DNA of 64,000 nt from CAVWSM01 sp963798505 (GTDB lineage: Bacteria > Actinomycetota > Actinomycetes > Jiangellales > Jiangellaceae): NCBI GenBank assembly GCA_963798505.1, contig CAWCTX010000009.1, positions 124,001 to 188,000 of the forward strand. Reading direction: 5' to 3'. This document shows positions 34,835-44,071 of the stretch, piece after piece. The notes below the pieces were generated by a model. That model was given only the letters and a program-made list of their open reading frames with translations, had not been told where the DNA came from and did not search any database. The position numbers and the translations under genes were made by a program. Within the stretch, counting starts at the first letter, position 1. The number at the start of each line of letters is the position of its first letter.

Positions 34835-35453
34835 ATGAACCAGACTGCGCCATGGCGCGCTGCTACCCCTACTCACGCTGCTGCTCGCCGTCACCCTGGC
34901 GGCCTGCGGCTCGGCATCGGCCGACGAGGACGGCGTTGCCACGCTGGGCAACACCGACACGGCCGACGACGCCTCCGATGAGGAGGCGCCGACCGACCCC
35001 CAAGAGCGCGCGCTCGCGTTCGCCGAATGCATGCGGGAGAACGGCGTGCCCGACTTCCCCGACCCCGAGTTCGACGAGGACGGCAACCCGATGTTCAAGA
35101 TCGAGCGGCGAGCCGAGGCCCCCAGCGGTGGAGCCGACGCAGGAGAGGCGCCGAGGTTCGAGGCCGACGCCGGGATGCAGCAGGCGATGGAGGCGTGCGA
35201 GCACCTCAGCCCGAGGCCAGAGCTCTCCGAGGAAGAACGCCAGGCCATGCAGGATGCCGCACTCGAGTACGCCCAGTGCATGCGCGACCACGGCATCGAC
35301 ATGCCCGACCCGAAGTTCTCCGGCGGCGGCATGACGCAGATGCTCGGCGGCGACATCAACCCCGACGACCCGAAGTTCCAGGCCGCCCAGGAGGCGTGCG
35401 GAGACATCCTCGGTGATGCCCGCATGGCGACCCGGGGAGGACAGGACTCGTGA
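34835..35453 (+). pseudogene. lipoprotein with two CMR-x2-G...PDP motifs (frameshifted at N-terminus)
   Basis: About 205 residues once repaired. ATG 34835 starts MNQTAPW; the continuing frame gives LLPLLTLLLAVTLAACGS, a signal peptide with lipobox, followed by an acidic linker. Deleting one base at 34852 or 34853 joins them. The mature part has an internal repeat: FAECMRENGVPDFPDPEF (about 69-86) and YAQCMRDHGIDMPDPKF (about 145-161), plus two further Cys (ACEHL, ACGDI). Four Cys suggest disulphides or metal binding outside the membrane. Similar proteins of unknown role sit beside actinobacterial efflux operons. GTGA overlap with the adaptor gene. Confidence 0.75.
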
Positions 35454-36577
35454 CCACAACGATCCGCAACGAGTCCACGTCCATCGACGCTTACGACCCC
35501 GCGGACGACGAGCCGACGGACACGCGGCACCGGGGTCGCCGGGCCATCGTCATCCTGGCCATCGCAGCAGTGGTCGCTGCAGCGGGCGCCACCACGTACG
35601 CCATGACCCGCGATGATGCCGAGCCGACCGCGACGGAGACCTCGACCACGACAGAACCGGTGACCGTGCAGGACCTGTCGGAGACGGCAGCCGTCACGGG
35701 CACCCTGACCTACGCCGACGCGGGCGCTATGAGCGCGGGACGCAGCGGCACGGTTACGTGGCTCCCAGCCGAGACCACCGTTGTCGAACGCGGCAGCACG
35801 CTGGCCCGCGTCGACAACCTTCCGGTGACGCTGCTCTACGGCACGCTGCCGCTGTGGCGCGACCTGGCGTACGGCGTCAACGACGGCCCAGACGTAAAGC
35901 AGCTCGAGGAGAACCTTGTCGCACTCGGGGTCACGCCATCCGGTTTCACGGTCGACGAGCACTTCAGCACCGCGACACGCGAGGCCGTCGAGGACCTGCA
36001 GGAGCGGCTCGGCCTCGACGAGACAGGGGTCGTGACCGGTGCCGAGTTCGCCGTCGCCGCGGGACCCGTGCGCGTCGGTGCGCACGAGGCAAGCGTCGGC
36101 GACAAGCTCGGCGGTGACACGCCCATCTATGCGTCGTCCGCGACGACCCCGTTGGTGACCATGGAGCTCTCACCGAGCCAGGCGCGCAACGCGACGGTCG
36201 GTGCGGCGGCGACGGTCATGCTGCCGGACGGCACCACGGTCGATGGCTCGATCGCCTCGATCGGCGCGACGAAGGCCAACGCCGACGGCACGGCGGTCGT
36301 CCCGGTCACCGTCACGCTCGCCGATGCCGCGGCCGCCGGCCAGGTGTCGGGCGCGCCGGTCAGCGTCGAGGTCGTCACCCAGGTGACGGCGGGCGCGCTG
36401 ACGGTGCCGGTGACGGCGCTGGTCGCGTTGGCCGAGGGTGGGTACGCCGTCGAGGTAGCCGACGAGTCGGGCCAGTCGACACTGGTCGCGGTGGAGCCGG
36501 GCGCCTACGCCGGCGGCCGCGTCGCGGTCACGGGTGACGGCCTCGCCGAGGGCATGCAGGTCGTGGTGCCGTCGTGA
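35450..36577 (+). CDS. membrane-anchored efflux adaptor (HlyD/MacA-like) with peptidoglycan-binding domain
   Basis: 375 residues. A cytoplasmic acidic N-terminus and one membrane helix (AIVILAIAAVVAAAGATTYAM) precede an extracytoplasmic region with adaptor strands (ETAAVTGTLTYADAG) and a PG_binding_1 repeat (DVKQLEENLVALGV ... FSTATREAVEDLQERLGL). A barrel-type C-terminus follows (GAPVSVEVVTQVTAGALTVPVTAL). It should link the ABC permease to the cell wall. GTG start overlaps the lipoprotein stop; its TGA overlaps the ATPase GTG. Confidence 0.88.
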   Translation: MTTTIRNESTSIDAYDPADDEPTDTRHRGRRAIVILAIAAVVAAAGATTYAMTRDDAEPTATETSTTTEPVTVQDLSETAAVTGTLTYADAGAMSAGRSGTVTWLPAETTVVERGSTLARVDNLPVTLLYGTLPLWRDLAYGVNDGPDVKQLEENLVALGVTPSGFTVDEHFSTATREAVEDLQERLGLDETGVVTGAEFAVAAGPVRVGAHEASVGDKLGGDTPIYASSATTPLVTMELSPSQARNATVGAAATVMLPDGTTVDGSIASIGATKANADGTAVVPVTVTLADAAAAGQVSGAPVSVEVVTQVTAGALTVPVTALVALAEGGYAVEVADESGQSTLVAVEPGAYAGGRVAVTGDGLAEGMQVVVPS

Positions 36578-37279
36578 CCAGCGATGTGGTCATGTCGCTG
36601 CGCGACGTACGCAAGCGGTACGGCTCGCTCGAGGTCGTCCGCGGCGTCGACCTCGACATACGACGCGGCGAGCTCGCAGCCATCGTCGGGCCGTCCGGCT
36701 CGGGCAAGTCAACCCTGCTGCATGTCATGGGCACGCTCGACCGGCCTACATCCGGTGAGGTGGTCGTGGACGGCATCTCGACGAAGGGGCTGTCCGACGC
36801 CGACCTGGCCGGGCTGCGGGCCAGGCGGATCGGCTTCGTGTTCCAGTCGTTCCACCTGATGCCTGGCACATCCGCGGTCGACAACGTGGCGACCGGGCTT
36901 GCTCTACTCCGGCGTGCGCCTGGGCGAACGGCGCAAGCGAGCGCGGGCGATCCTGCGCCGGCTCGGGATGGGTCACCGGCTGGGTCACACACCCGAGCAG
37001 CTGTCTGGTGGTGAGAACCAACGCGTCGCAACAGCACGTGCGCTGCTGGCGAGCCCGACGGTGGTGCTCGCCGACGAGCCGACGGGCAACCTCGACACGA
37101 ACTCCGGAGCCGAGGTCCTCATGTTGCTGCACGAGCTCCATCGCGCCGGCACGACGGTCGTCATCATCACGCATGACCGTGACCTGGCCGACTCATTGCC
37201 GCGGCAGATCGAGGTGCGTGACGGGCTCGTCGTTTCGGACAGCTCGACTCGGGCACGCGAGGAGGTGGCGGTCCGATGA
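36574..37279 (+). pseudogene. ABC transporter ATP-binding protein, MacB/LolD type (frameshifted)
   Basis: About 234 residues once repaired. Walker A GPSGSGKSTLL, Q-loop GFVFQSFHLMPG, then a frame change. The second frame carries signature LSGGENQRVATARAL, Walker B VVLADEPTGNLD and H-loop VIITHDRDLA. Deleting one T at 36899-36900 (GGGCTTGCTC to GGGCTGCTC) gives DNVATGLLYSGVRLGERR, the expected family sequence. All catalytic motifs are present, so the protein is probably functional. Overlaps both neighbours by 4 nt. Confidence 0.85.
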
Positions 37280-38470
37280 ACGTGCCTTCGTCGCGACTGC
37301 TGCCGGCGGACCTCGGCCGGCTCGCATTCAACGGAGTCCGCACGCGACCTCTGCGTGCGACGCTGTCTGCGCTCGGCATCGCGATCGGTGTCGCCGCGAT
37401 TGTGGCCGTGCTCGGCATCTCGCGGTCTGCGCAGGCCGACCTGCTGCGTCGCCTGGACGAGCTGGGCACCAACCTGCTGCGCGTCGAGGCCACGCCAGGG
37501 GCTCGGCTTCGGCGCGGCCGTGCTGCCCGAGACTGCGGTCGACTCCGCCTCGCGGATCACGCCCGTCCAGTCGGTGTCGTCCACCGCGGCGGTCGAGGCG
37601 ATCGTGCTGCGCAGCGACCGGTCGGATGCCCGGCAGACCGGTGGCCTGTCGGTGGTCGCATCCGACCCCGACCTGCTTGACGTGCTTGACGCGTCCATGG
37701 CCAAGGGAGCATTCCTCACGGAGGCGACCGGGCGGTATCCAACAGTGGTGCTCGGTGCGGTTGCAGCCGAACGGCTCGGCATCGACTCGGTCGACGAAGG
37801 TGTCACGGTGTGGATCGGTGGGCACCGGTTCCTCGTCGTCGGCATCCTCGACGAGGTGCCGCTGGCGTCGGAGATCGACCGTGCGGCTTTGGTGGGCTAC
37901 GACGTCGCCGAGACACTGCTCGGGCTGTCCGGCGAGCCGTCGACGCTCTACCTGCGCTCAGCTGAGGACCACGTCGAGGACGTCGGTGCCGTGCTGCCGG
38001 CCCAGGTCAACCCGCAGCACCCGGACACGGTGTCGGTGTCGCGACCCTCCGACGCACTGGCCGCGAAGGCCGCCACCGAGGACGCCTTGACCGGCTTGCT
38101 CGTCGGGCTAGGCGCGGTGTCGCTGCTCGTCGGCGCGGTCGGGGTCGCCAACGTGATGGTCATGGGTGTGCTCGAACGGCGCAGCGAGATCGGGCTGCGG
38201 CGGGCGTTGGGTGCGACGCGGGCCCATGTACGCCGGCAGTTCCTGGTCGAGTCGATGGTGCTCGCAGGGATGGGCGGCGTGGCCGGGGTTGCGCTCGGCG
38301 GGCTGGTGACGTTCGGCTACGCGGTCTACCGGGAGCTGCCGACCGTGGTCCCCGTCGAGGCCATCGCCGGCGGCACCGGTGTCGCGCTGGTGCTCGGTGC
38401 CGTCGCCGGGCTCTACCCCGCCGTGCGGGCGGCCCGGCTGGCTCCCGTCGACGCTCTGCGCACCGCGTGA
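37276..38470 (+). pseudogene. ABC permease, FtsX/MacB type (frameshifted)
   Basis: About 397 residues once repaired. N-terminal MacB-PCD region (LRATLSALGIAIGVAAIVAVLGIS) with the first membrane helix, then a periplasmic domain, then three C-terminal helices (GVANVMVMGVLERRSEIGLRRALGATRAHVRRQFLVESM, the FtsX signature, to AARLAPVDALRTA). Deleting A37497 (GCCAGGGGCTC) converts ATPGARLRRG to ATPGLGFGAAV and restores one frame. Works with the ATPase and adaptor to move a substrate, perhaps a lipid or peptide, out of the membrane. Confidence 0.85.
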
Positions 38471-38507
38471 GCGCGGGGCCGGGGTCGATCACGTTCCGTA
38501 GGCGCAG

Positions 38508-38573
38508 CCGGACTGTGCAAGTCATGCAGGCCTTGCACAGTCCGGGGCGATCACGTGAACGTGATCGCCCCGG
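38508..38573. terminator. two overlapping hairpins between convergent operons
   Basis: Hairpin 1: arms 38508-38521 and 38532-38545, perfect 14 bp. Hairpin 2: arms 38542-38556 and 38559-38573, perfect 15 bp with a 2-nt loop. They share four bases and so exclude each other. Positioned to end the efflux operon from the left and metB from the right. Confidence 0.7.
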
Positions 38574-38578
38574 CCCAC

Positions 38579-39719
38579 TCAGCTCAGCGCCTGCTCCAGG
38601 TCCGCCAACAAGTCGTCGATGTGCTCGATGCCGACGGACAGCCGTACGAGGTCGCCCGGGACCTCCAGAGGCGAACCGGCCGCGCTCGCGTGCGTCATGC
38701 GGCCCGGGTGCTCGATGAGCGACTCGACTCCGCCGAGCGACTCGCCGAGCGTGAACACCTCGGCGCGGTTGCACACCTCGACCGCCGCCTCCTCGCCACC
38801 CACAACGCGGAACGACACCATGCCGCCGAACCGCTTCATCTGCCGCGACGCGACGACGTGGCTCGTGTGCGTGGCGAGCCCCGGGTAGAGCACCTCCGTC
38901 ACCTTGGGGTGGTGCCGCAGCATGTCGACGACCTTCTCGGCGTTGTCGCAGTGCCGGTCCATGCGCACGGCCAGCGTCTTCAACCCCCGCAGCGTCAGGA
39001 ACGCGTCGAACGGCCCGGCGACGGCGCCCATGGCGTTCTGGTGGTACGCCAACCGCTCCCCCAGCTCGGCATCACGGGCGACGAGCGCGCCGCCGACCAC
39101 GTCGGAGTGACCGCCGCAGTACTTCGTCGTCGAGTGCACGACCACGTCGGCGCCGAGGGTGAGCGGTTGCTGCAGGTATGGCGTCGCAAACGTGTTGTCC
39201 ACGACGAGCAACGCGCCCGCATCGCGCGCGATGTCGGCCAGCGCGTTGATGTCGGCGACGGTGAGCAGCGGGTTGGTGGGTGTCTCGACCCAGATCGCCT
39301 TGGTCTCCGGCCGGATGGCCGCGCGGACCTCGTCGAGGTCGGCGACATGCGCGGGCGTGTATGCGAGACCCCATGGCTCGAGCACCTTGGCGAACAAGCG
39401 ATACGTGCCGCCGTAGGCGTCGTCCGGGATCACCACGTGGTCGCCGGGCTTGCAGACCGTACGGAGCAAGCGCGTCCTCGGCCGCCAGGCCGCTGGCAAA
39501 GGCGAGCCCCCGCACGCCACGTTCCAGGGCGGCGAGGCACTCCTCCAGTGCCGTACGCGTCGGGTTGGCGCTGCGGCTGTACTCGTAGCCGCCGCGCAGC
39601 CCACCGACACCGTCCTGCTTGTAGGTGCTCGTCGCGTAGATCGGCGGCACCACCGCACCCGTCAACGCGTCAGGCTCCTGGCCGGCATGGATGGCGAGGG
39701 TCTCGAATGCGTGCTCCAC
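38579..39719 (-). pseudogene. metB: cystathionine gamma-synthase, PLP enzyme (frameshifted)
   Basis: About 380 residues once repaired. Condenses an activated homoserine with cysteine to give cystathionine. N-terminal FETLAIHAGQEPD ... VVPPIYATSTY; then YEYSRSANPTRTALE; after the shift PDDAYGGTYRLF, VVDNTFATPYLQ, the PLP lysine in HSTTKYCGGHSD and SLGGVESLIEHP near the C-terminus. Deleting one A at plus-strand 39468-39469 (coding GCGCTTGCTCC to GCGCTGCTCC) yields EDALLRTVCKPGDHV. GTG start 39719 (VEHAFETL). It lies in the same frame as the ASCH gene with no stop between. Confidence 0.87.
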
Positions 39720-40109
39720 GTATCGGAACCATACGCAGACGACCTCGGTGTCGTCGGAGACGGTCACGTCTGACTCACGCTGCCAGAACCGACGATGCGC
39801 GTCCGCCCAGTCGGCGACATCGCGAAAGCCCTCGCCCTCGGCGTCGGCGAACTCCCAGGTCACGTCGGCGAACGGCACGATGTCAACGCGCGTGATCTCG
39901 ATGACGCCTGCGTGCTGCCCGTCGTCGTCGACGAGCACGAGTCGCTCGCCGACCTGCTCGAGGGCCTCGCCCTCGATCTCGTACTCCTGCAGCAGCCCAG
40001 CCGTTGCCCGCTTCCGTCCGGCGCGGACGAGGGAGCTCAGCTCGCGGCGCAGCTGGCCCGGAGACCCGAGCTCGAGTGTGCGGAGTCCGTCGATGCGAGG
40101 CCATGTCAC
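39720..40109 (-). CDS. ASCH-domain protein, in frame with metB
   Basis: About 130 residues. ASCH (PUA-like) fold typical of RNA-binding or nucleoside-modifying proteins: LRRELSSLVRAGRKRATAGLL, then LVLVDDDGQHAGVIEITRVDIVPFADVTWEFADAEGEG and HRRFW. Homologues normally end just after VVCxxFxxV with their own stop; here the reading frame runs straight into the metB GTG at 39719. This is either a genuine fusion or loss of a stop by an indel. Its own start is ATG 40109. Role unknown. Confidence 0.78.
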
Positions 40110-40122
40110 GCCGCCGAGTCCA

Positions 40123-40758
40123 TCACGAGCTCCGACTCGGTCCCGCTGCCGGTCGGCCCGGCGCGGCGACCTCAGGCACAGTGAACAGCGGCAGCAGCAC
40201 GTGGATGATCGGGCCGATCAGCAGGGCGAAGGCCACGGTGCCGATGCCCACCGAGCCGCCGAGCAGCCAGCCGATCGCGAGCACCGAGACCTCGAGCAGC
40301 GTGCGGACCAGCCGCACCGACCGGCCCGTACGCGCCACGAGTCCCGTCATCAGGCCGTCGCGCGGGCCCGGGCCGAGGCGGGCGCCGATGTAGGCCGCGC
40401 TGGCGACACCGATGAAGACGATGCCGCCGGCCAGGAAGAGCACCCGCAATGCCATGGCATCCGGGGTCGGCAGCAGCGCAAGCGACGCGTCGACCGCGAG
40501 GCCGATGACGATGACGTTGGACACCGTGCCGATGCCCGGCCACTGCCGTAGCGGGATCCAGCCCAGCAGGACGACCGCACCCACGACGATCACGACGGTG
40601 CCGAAGCTCCACCCGGTGCGCTCGGCGATGCCCTGGTGGAAGACGTCCCAGGGATCCAGGCCGAGCGTGGCCTCGATCTGCAGGGCCATCGCGAAGCCGT
40701 ACAGCAGGAGTCCGGCGTAGAGCTGGGTGAGGCGTCTTGGAAGACGCAGTGTCCACAT
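40123..40758 (-). CDS. YczE/YitT-like membrane protein
   Basis: 211 residues and five or six hydrophobic segments. The YczE/YyaS/YitT family is recognised from LYGFAMALQIEATLGLDPWDVFHQG and the later ARLGPGPRDGLMTGLVARTG. Function is unproven; members are commonly paired with, and controlled by, a divergent MocR regulator, as here (40823). Start ATG 40758. Perhaps a small-molecule transporter linked to PLP or amino-acid metabolism, by association only. Confidence 0.87.
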   Translation of the reverse strand: MWTLRLPRRLTQLYAGLLLYGFAMALQIEATLGLDPWDVFHQGIAERTGWSFGTVVIVVGAVVLLGWIPLRQWPGIGTVSNVIVIGLAVDASLALLPTPDAMALRVLFLAGGIVFIGVASAAYIGARLGPGPRDGLMTGLVARTGRSVRLVRTLLEVSVLAIGWLLGGSVGIGTVAFALLIGPIIHVLLPLFTVPEVAAPGRPAAGPSRSS

Positions 40759-40780
40759 GGCCTACTAGGATCTTCGGTGA

Positions 40781-40805
40781 ATTGGTCTTTAACTCCATAG
40801 CCAAT
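40781..40805. promoter_or_regulatory. candidate MocR operator between yczE-like and mocR genes
   Basis: ATTGG (40781-40785) and CCAAT (40801-40805) form an inverted repeat with a 15-bp centre, in the 64-bp divergent region. AT-rich compared with its surroundings. MocR regulators bind the shared promoter of the divergent pair, so an operator is expected here; the exact element is a guess. Confidence 0.35.
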
Positions 40806-40822
40806 CGTGGCACAGTGGCATC

Positions 40823-42268
40823 ATGCTCTCGGTCAACGCGGCAACTGTGGCCCGACTGCTCGGTAACTGGCGGGCGGGCCGCGGCCCCGGCTATGCGCAG
40901 CTCGCCACCGGGCTACGCCAGCTGGTGCTCGACGGCCGGCTGGCCCTGGCGACGCGGCTGCCGAGTGAGCGCGAGCTCGCCCCGGCTCTGGGCGTCAGCC
41001 GCACGACCGTGACGGCGGCGTACGCGACGCTGCGCGATGCGGGCTTCGCGCAGAGCCGGCAGGGTGCGGGCACCTGGACGACGCTGCCGGAGCGGCGCGG
41101 TCCCGTCCCGGGCGTGAGCACTCCCGACCTGTTCGGCGACGCCACGGCGATGGACCTCACCTGTGCCGCGCCCAGCGCACCCGAAGAGGCGCTGCACGCC
41201 GCGTTCGTCGACGCCCTCACGGAGCTGCCCCGATACCTGCCCGGCCACGGCTACGAGGTGCTCGGCATGCCTGCGCTGCGCGCGGCGGTCGCCGAGCGCT
41301 ACACCGCGCGCGGCCTGACGACGACCGCCGACCAGGTGCTGATCACCTCGGGAGCGCAGCAGGCCATCTCCCTCGTCATGGCCACGCTGACCCAGCCCGG
41401 CGACCGGCTGCTCGTCGAGAACCCCACCTACCCCAATGCGCTGGAGTTCGCCCGACGGTCCGACCTGCGGCTCGTCGGCGTCCCGCTCATGGAGGACGGC
41501 TGGGACATCGACGCGTTCGCGGCCGCCTTGCGGCAGACCAGCCCGCGACTGGCCTACCTCGTCCCTGACTTCCACAACCCCACGGGCCTGCTCATGCCCC
41601 CGGCCGACCGGACCCGGCTGGCCCGGCTGCTGGCCCGCAGCCGCACGCCGGTGGTCATCGACGAGACGCTGGCGGAGCTGCCCCTCGACGGTCAGGAGAT
41701 GCCGCTCCCGCTGGGCGCCGACGTTCCCGACGCCGGCCAGATCCACGTCGGCACGGCGAGCAAGGCGTTCTGGGGCGGGCTCGGCGTCGGCTGGCTGCGG
41801 GCAACGCCTGAGATCGTCCGCCGCATCGCTGCACGCCGGGCCTTGCACGAGCACGGCACCGCGGTGCTTGAGCAGTTGACGGTCGCGCGGCTGCTCGCCG
41901 ACGCCGACCCGATCCTTGCGGCGCGGCGGCTGGTCCTCGCGCGGCACCGCGACGCGCTGGTCGCAGCGGTGACCAAGCAGCTACCCCACTGGCGGGTGCG
42001 CGTCCCGGGCGGTGGCCTGGTGCTCTGGTGCGACATCGGCGCCCCAGTGTCGGGGCCGCTGGTGGCGGCCGCGGAAGCGCAGGGGCTACGGCTCGCGACG
42101 GGTGCGCAGTTCGGCGCCGAAGGCGGGTTCGACCGGTGGCTACGGCTGCCGTACACCTTGCCGGAGGACACGCTCACCACGGCAGTCGCCCGGCTGGCGA
42201 CCGCCGAGACCGCGCTCGGAACCGCCGGACCCGTGCGCGACGATCTCGCCCGAGCTGTCGTGGCGTGA
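40823..42268 (+). CDS. MocR-family regulator (GntR helix-turn-helix fused to class I aminotransferase fold)
   Basis: 481 residues. N-terminal GntR winged helix (LPSERELAPALGVSRTTVTAAYATLRDAGF) and C-terminal fold-type I aminotransferase domain, with NPTYPNALEF, the substrate-pocket asparagine in PDFHNPTGLL and the PLP lysine in VGTASKAFWGG. PLP or an aldimine acts as effector. Divergent from the YczE-like membrane gene, its probable target. Start ATG 40823. Confidence 0.93.
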   Translation: MLSVNAATVARLLGNWRAGRGPGYAQLATGLRQLVLDGRLALATRLPSERELAPALGVSRTTVTAAYATLRDAGFAQSRQGAGTWTTLPERRGPVPGVSTPDLFGDATAMDLTCAAPSAPEEALHAAFVDALTELPRYLPGHGYEVLGMPALRAAVAERYTARGLTTTADQVLITSGAQQAISLVMATLTQPGDRLLVENPTYPNALEFARRSDLRLVGVPLMEDGWDIDAFAAALRQTSPRLAYLVPDFHNPTGLLMPPADRTRLARLLARSRTPVVIDETLAELPLDGQEMPLPLGADVPDAGQIHVGTASKAFWGGLGVGWLRATPEIVRRIAARRALHEHGTAVLEQLTVARLLADADPILAARRLVLARHRDALVAAVTKQLPHWRVRVPGGGLVLWCDIGAPVSGPLVAAAEAQGLRLATGAQFGAEGGFDRWLRLPYTLPEDTLTTAVARLATAETALGTAGPVRDDLARAVVA

Positions 42269-42280
42269 CGCGGGCGCCGC

Positions 42281-43307
42281 TCAGCCGAGTGACTCGAGCG
42301 TGTCGGGAAGGCCGAATTCGGGGAACAAGCCTTCGTCGAAAGCCGTGATCTCGGCGACAAGCCCGTCAGCGACGCGCAGCACGTCCATGGCAAAGGCGCG
42401 ATAGACGGTGTCGCCTGGGCGGCGCACGTAGGCCGCAACCGCGGGCTGGCCGTTGGCGGAGGTTGCCAGGCAGCGAAAGTCGCTGTAGTCCCCGGTGCCG
42501 AAGCCGCCCGCGAGCCAACCCTTGATGTTCTCGTCGCGCCCGATGAAGACGCCTGCGTTCGGCGGCATCGAGAAGCGCAGGTCCTCGCGCAGCAGTGACG
42601 CGAGCCCGTTGATGTCGAGGTTCTCGTGCGCGTCCATGTACGCCGACACCAGGGCGCGCTCGTCGGCGGTCAGCTCGAGGCGGGTGCGTGCGTTCCAGTC
42701 GAGGCGACCGTCCGGAAGGTGCTCGCGCATCGTGACCCGCGCCCGCTGCAATGCGCTGTTGGCCGAGGCGAGGGTCAGCCCGAGCGTCTCCGCGGCGCTT
42801 CCTCGCGGGCCAGCCGAGGACGTCGCGCAGGATCAGCACGGCACGCTGGCGTGGCGGCAGGTGCTGCACGGCCACGATGAAGGCCAGCTCGATCGTCTCC
42901 CGGGCGACAACGGTCTCGTGCGGGTCGTCGTGGGTGAGCTCACTGCTCGGGAAGGGTTGCAGGTAGAGCACCTCCGTCCCCGCTTCAGCGTTGTCCGCGG
43001 GCAGCGGAACTCGGTCACGGCGCTTGTCCAGGAAGTCCAGGCACGCGTTGGTGGCGATGCGATACAGCCAGGTGCGCAGCGAGGCCCGACCCTGGAACGA
43101 CTCCCTGCGGGCCCACGCCCGCAGGAACGTCTCCTGAGTCATGTCCTGGGCGTCGTCGTACGACGCCAGCATGCGGTAGCAGTGCACGTGCAGCTCGCGC
43201 CGGAACCGCTCCGTGAGCAGGGCAAAGCCACTGGCATCGCCGGCGCGGGCCACCTTCATGAACTGGGCCTCGTCGGCGCCGATCGGTCGGTCCTGGACGG
43301 TGCTCAC
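42281..43307 (-). pseudogene. ECF sigma factor with C-terminal SnoaL-like domain, SigG type (frameshifted)
   Basis: About 340 residues once repaired. Region 2 (YRMLASYDDAQDMTQETFLRAW ... TWLYRIATNACLDFLDKRR), region 4 beginning LPPRQRAVLILRDVLGWPA and, in another frame, ending ETLGLTLASANSALQRARVTM. A C-terminal SnoaL-like domain of about 130 residues follows (MDAHENLDINGLASLLREDLRF). Deleting plus-strand T42803 restores region 4. GTG 43307 is preferred over ATG 43316 because GGCGGAGG sits 9 nt before it. SnoaL tails in these factors replace a separate anti-sigma factor; the signal is unknown. Confidence 0.83.
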
Positions 43308-43316
43308 AGTCCTCAT

Positions 43317-43549
43317 CCTCCGCCTGTCGGCTGGGCTGTCTCTAGAGGAGACGGCTCAGGCGCGGGAAACGCATCGCTTGCGGTGCGAGCGGCTGCGATG
43401 CTGCCGGGTCAGTGAAGTCGGGCGGCTTGAAGGCCTCGAGCGTGTCGTTGGGGGACGAAGTGAACGTCCAGCTCGAGCGCACCGATGCCGGAACAGGCTG
43501 AAGTCGAGCCTGGCGGGGATCGATGCCCTCACAGGCGTGGACGCGGGCA
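43317..43549. other. intergenic DNA, no recognised gene
   Basis: 233 bases between the sigma factor start and a degraded membrane-protein remnant. A minus-strand frame (ending at 43342) gives FTSSPNDTLEAFKPPDFTDP, which looks protein-like, but it has no start region or match I recognise. The sigma-factor promoter should lie here. Confidence 0.4.
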
Positions 43550-44028
43550 GTGAACATCGAGCAGGGCGGCCGCCTGGCCGGGCTCGGGCGCGACGTCGTG
43601 ATCCGATCCATCGGAAGCGGGCTGGGCTGGGGCGCTGCCTGCGGATATCTGCTGGGTTTGTGACCGCGGCCTCGTTTTGACTCGCCCGGATCGTGCGTTG
43701 GCGGCGAGGTGACCGTCGCCGGAGCGTTCGGCCGGATCTGGCGAATCGTCTTGGGCTTCGTTCCCGGCCTTGCGGTCGGCATGGTGCTAGCCGCGATGCA
43801 ACGTACGAGATTGTCGGTCGAAGACCGCACCGTGGTCGCGGTGGCCGCGTTGCTGGCGGCGGTGGGAGAGTTGGCGGTGCTGCTGCACGTCGACATCCGA
43901 GAGCGCTGTCAGCGGCATGGGATGGATCGCTGGTGGGCGGCGGGGCTGCCGCGATCGCCGCGTGGCGCGCGCCAGCACTCGTGACGCGGCCCACACCTGC
44001 CGAGGAGTACTTCATCGAGGACTGGTAG
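43550..44028 (+). pseudogene. broken small membrane protein
   Basis: Protein-like pieces occur in sequence but in changing frames. From GTG 43550, GGRLAGLGRDVVIRSIGSGLGWGAACGYLLGL runs into a stop. GTG 43709 opens FGRIWRIVLGFVPGLAVGMVLAAM and VVAVAALLAAVGELAVLL, two hydrophobic segments. Another frame ends PALVTRPTPAEEYFIEDW and a stop at 44028. Together they suggest one three-helix membrane protein damaged by several indels. No family recognised. The 43709-43984 frame alone could be a 91-residue gene. Confidence 0.4.
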
Positions 44029-44071
44029 CACGTGGCGGAACACCGAGCCCTGAGCGACAGTTGTGAGTGAC

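Noticed and set aside
36866..36875. Near-copy of the hairpin 11-mer (ACATCCGCGG)
   Set aside because: Lies inside coding sequence of the ATPase, lacks an inverted partner and matches only 10 of 11 bases.
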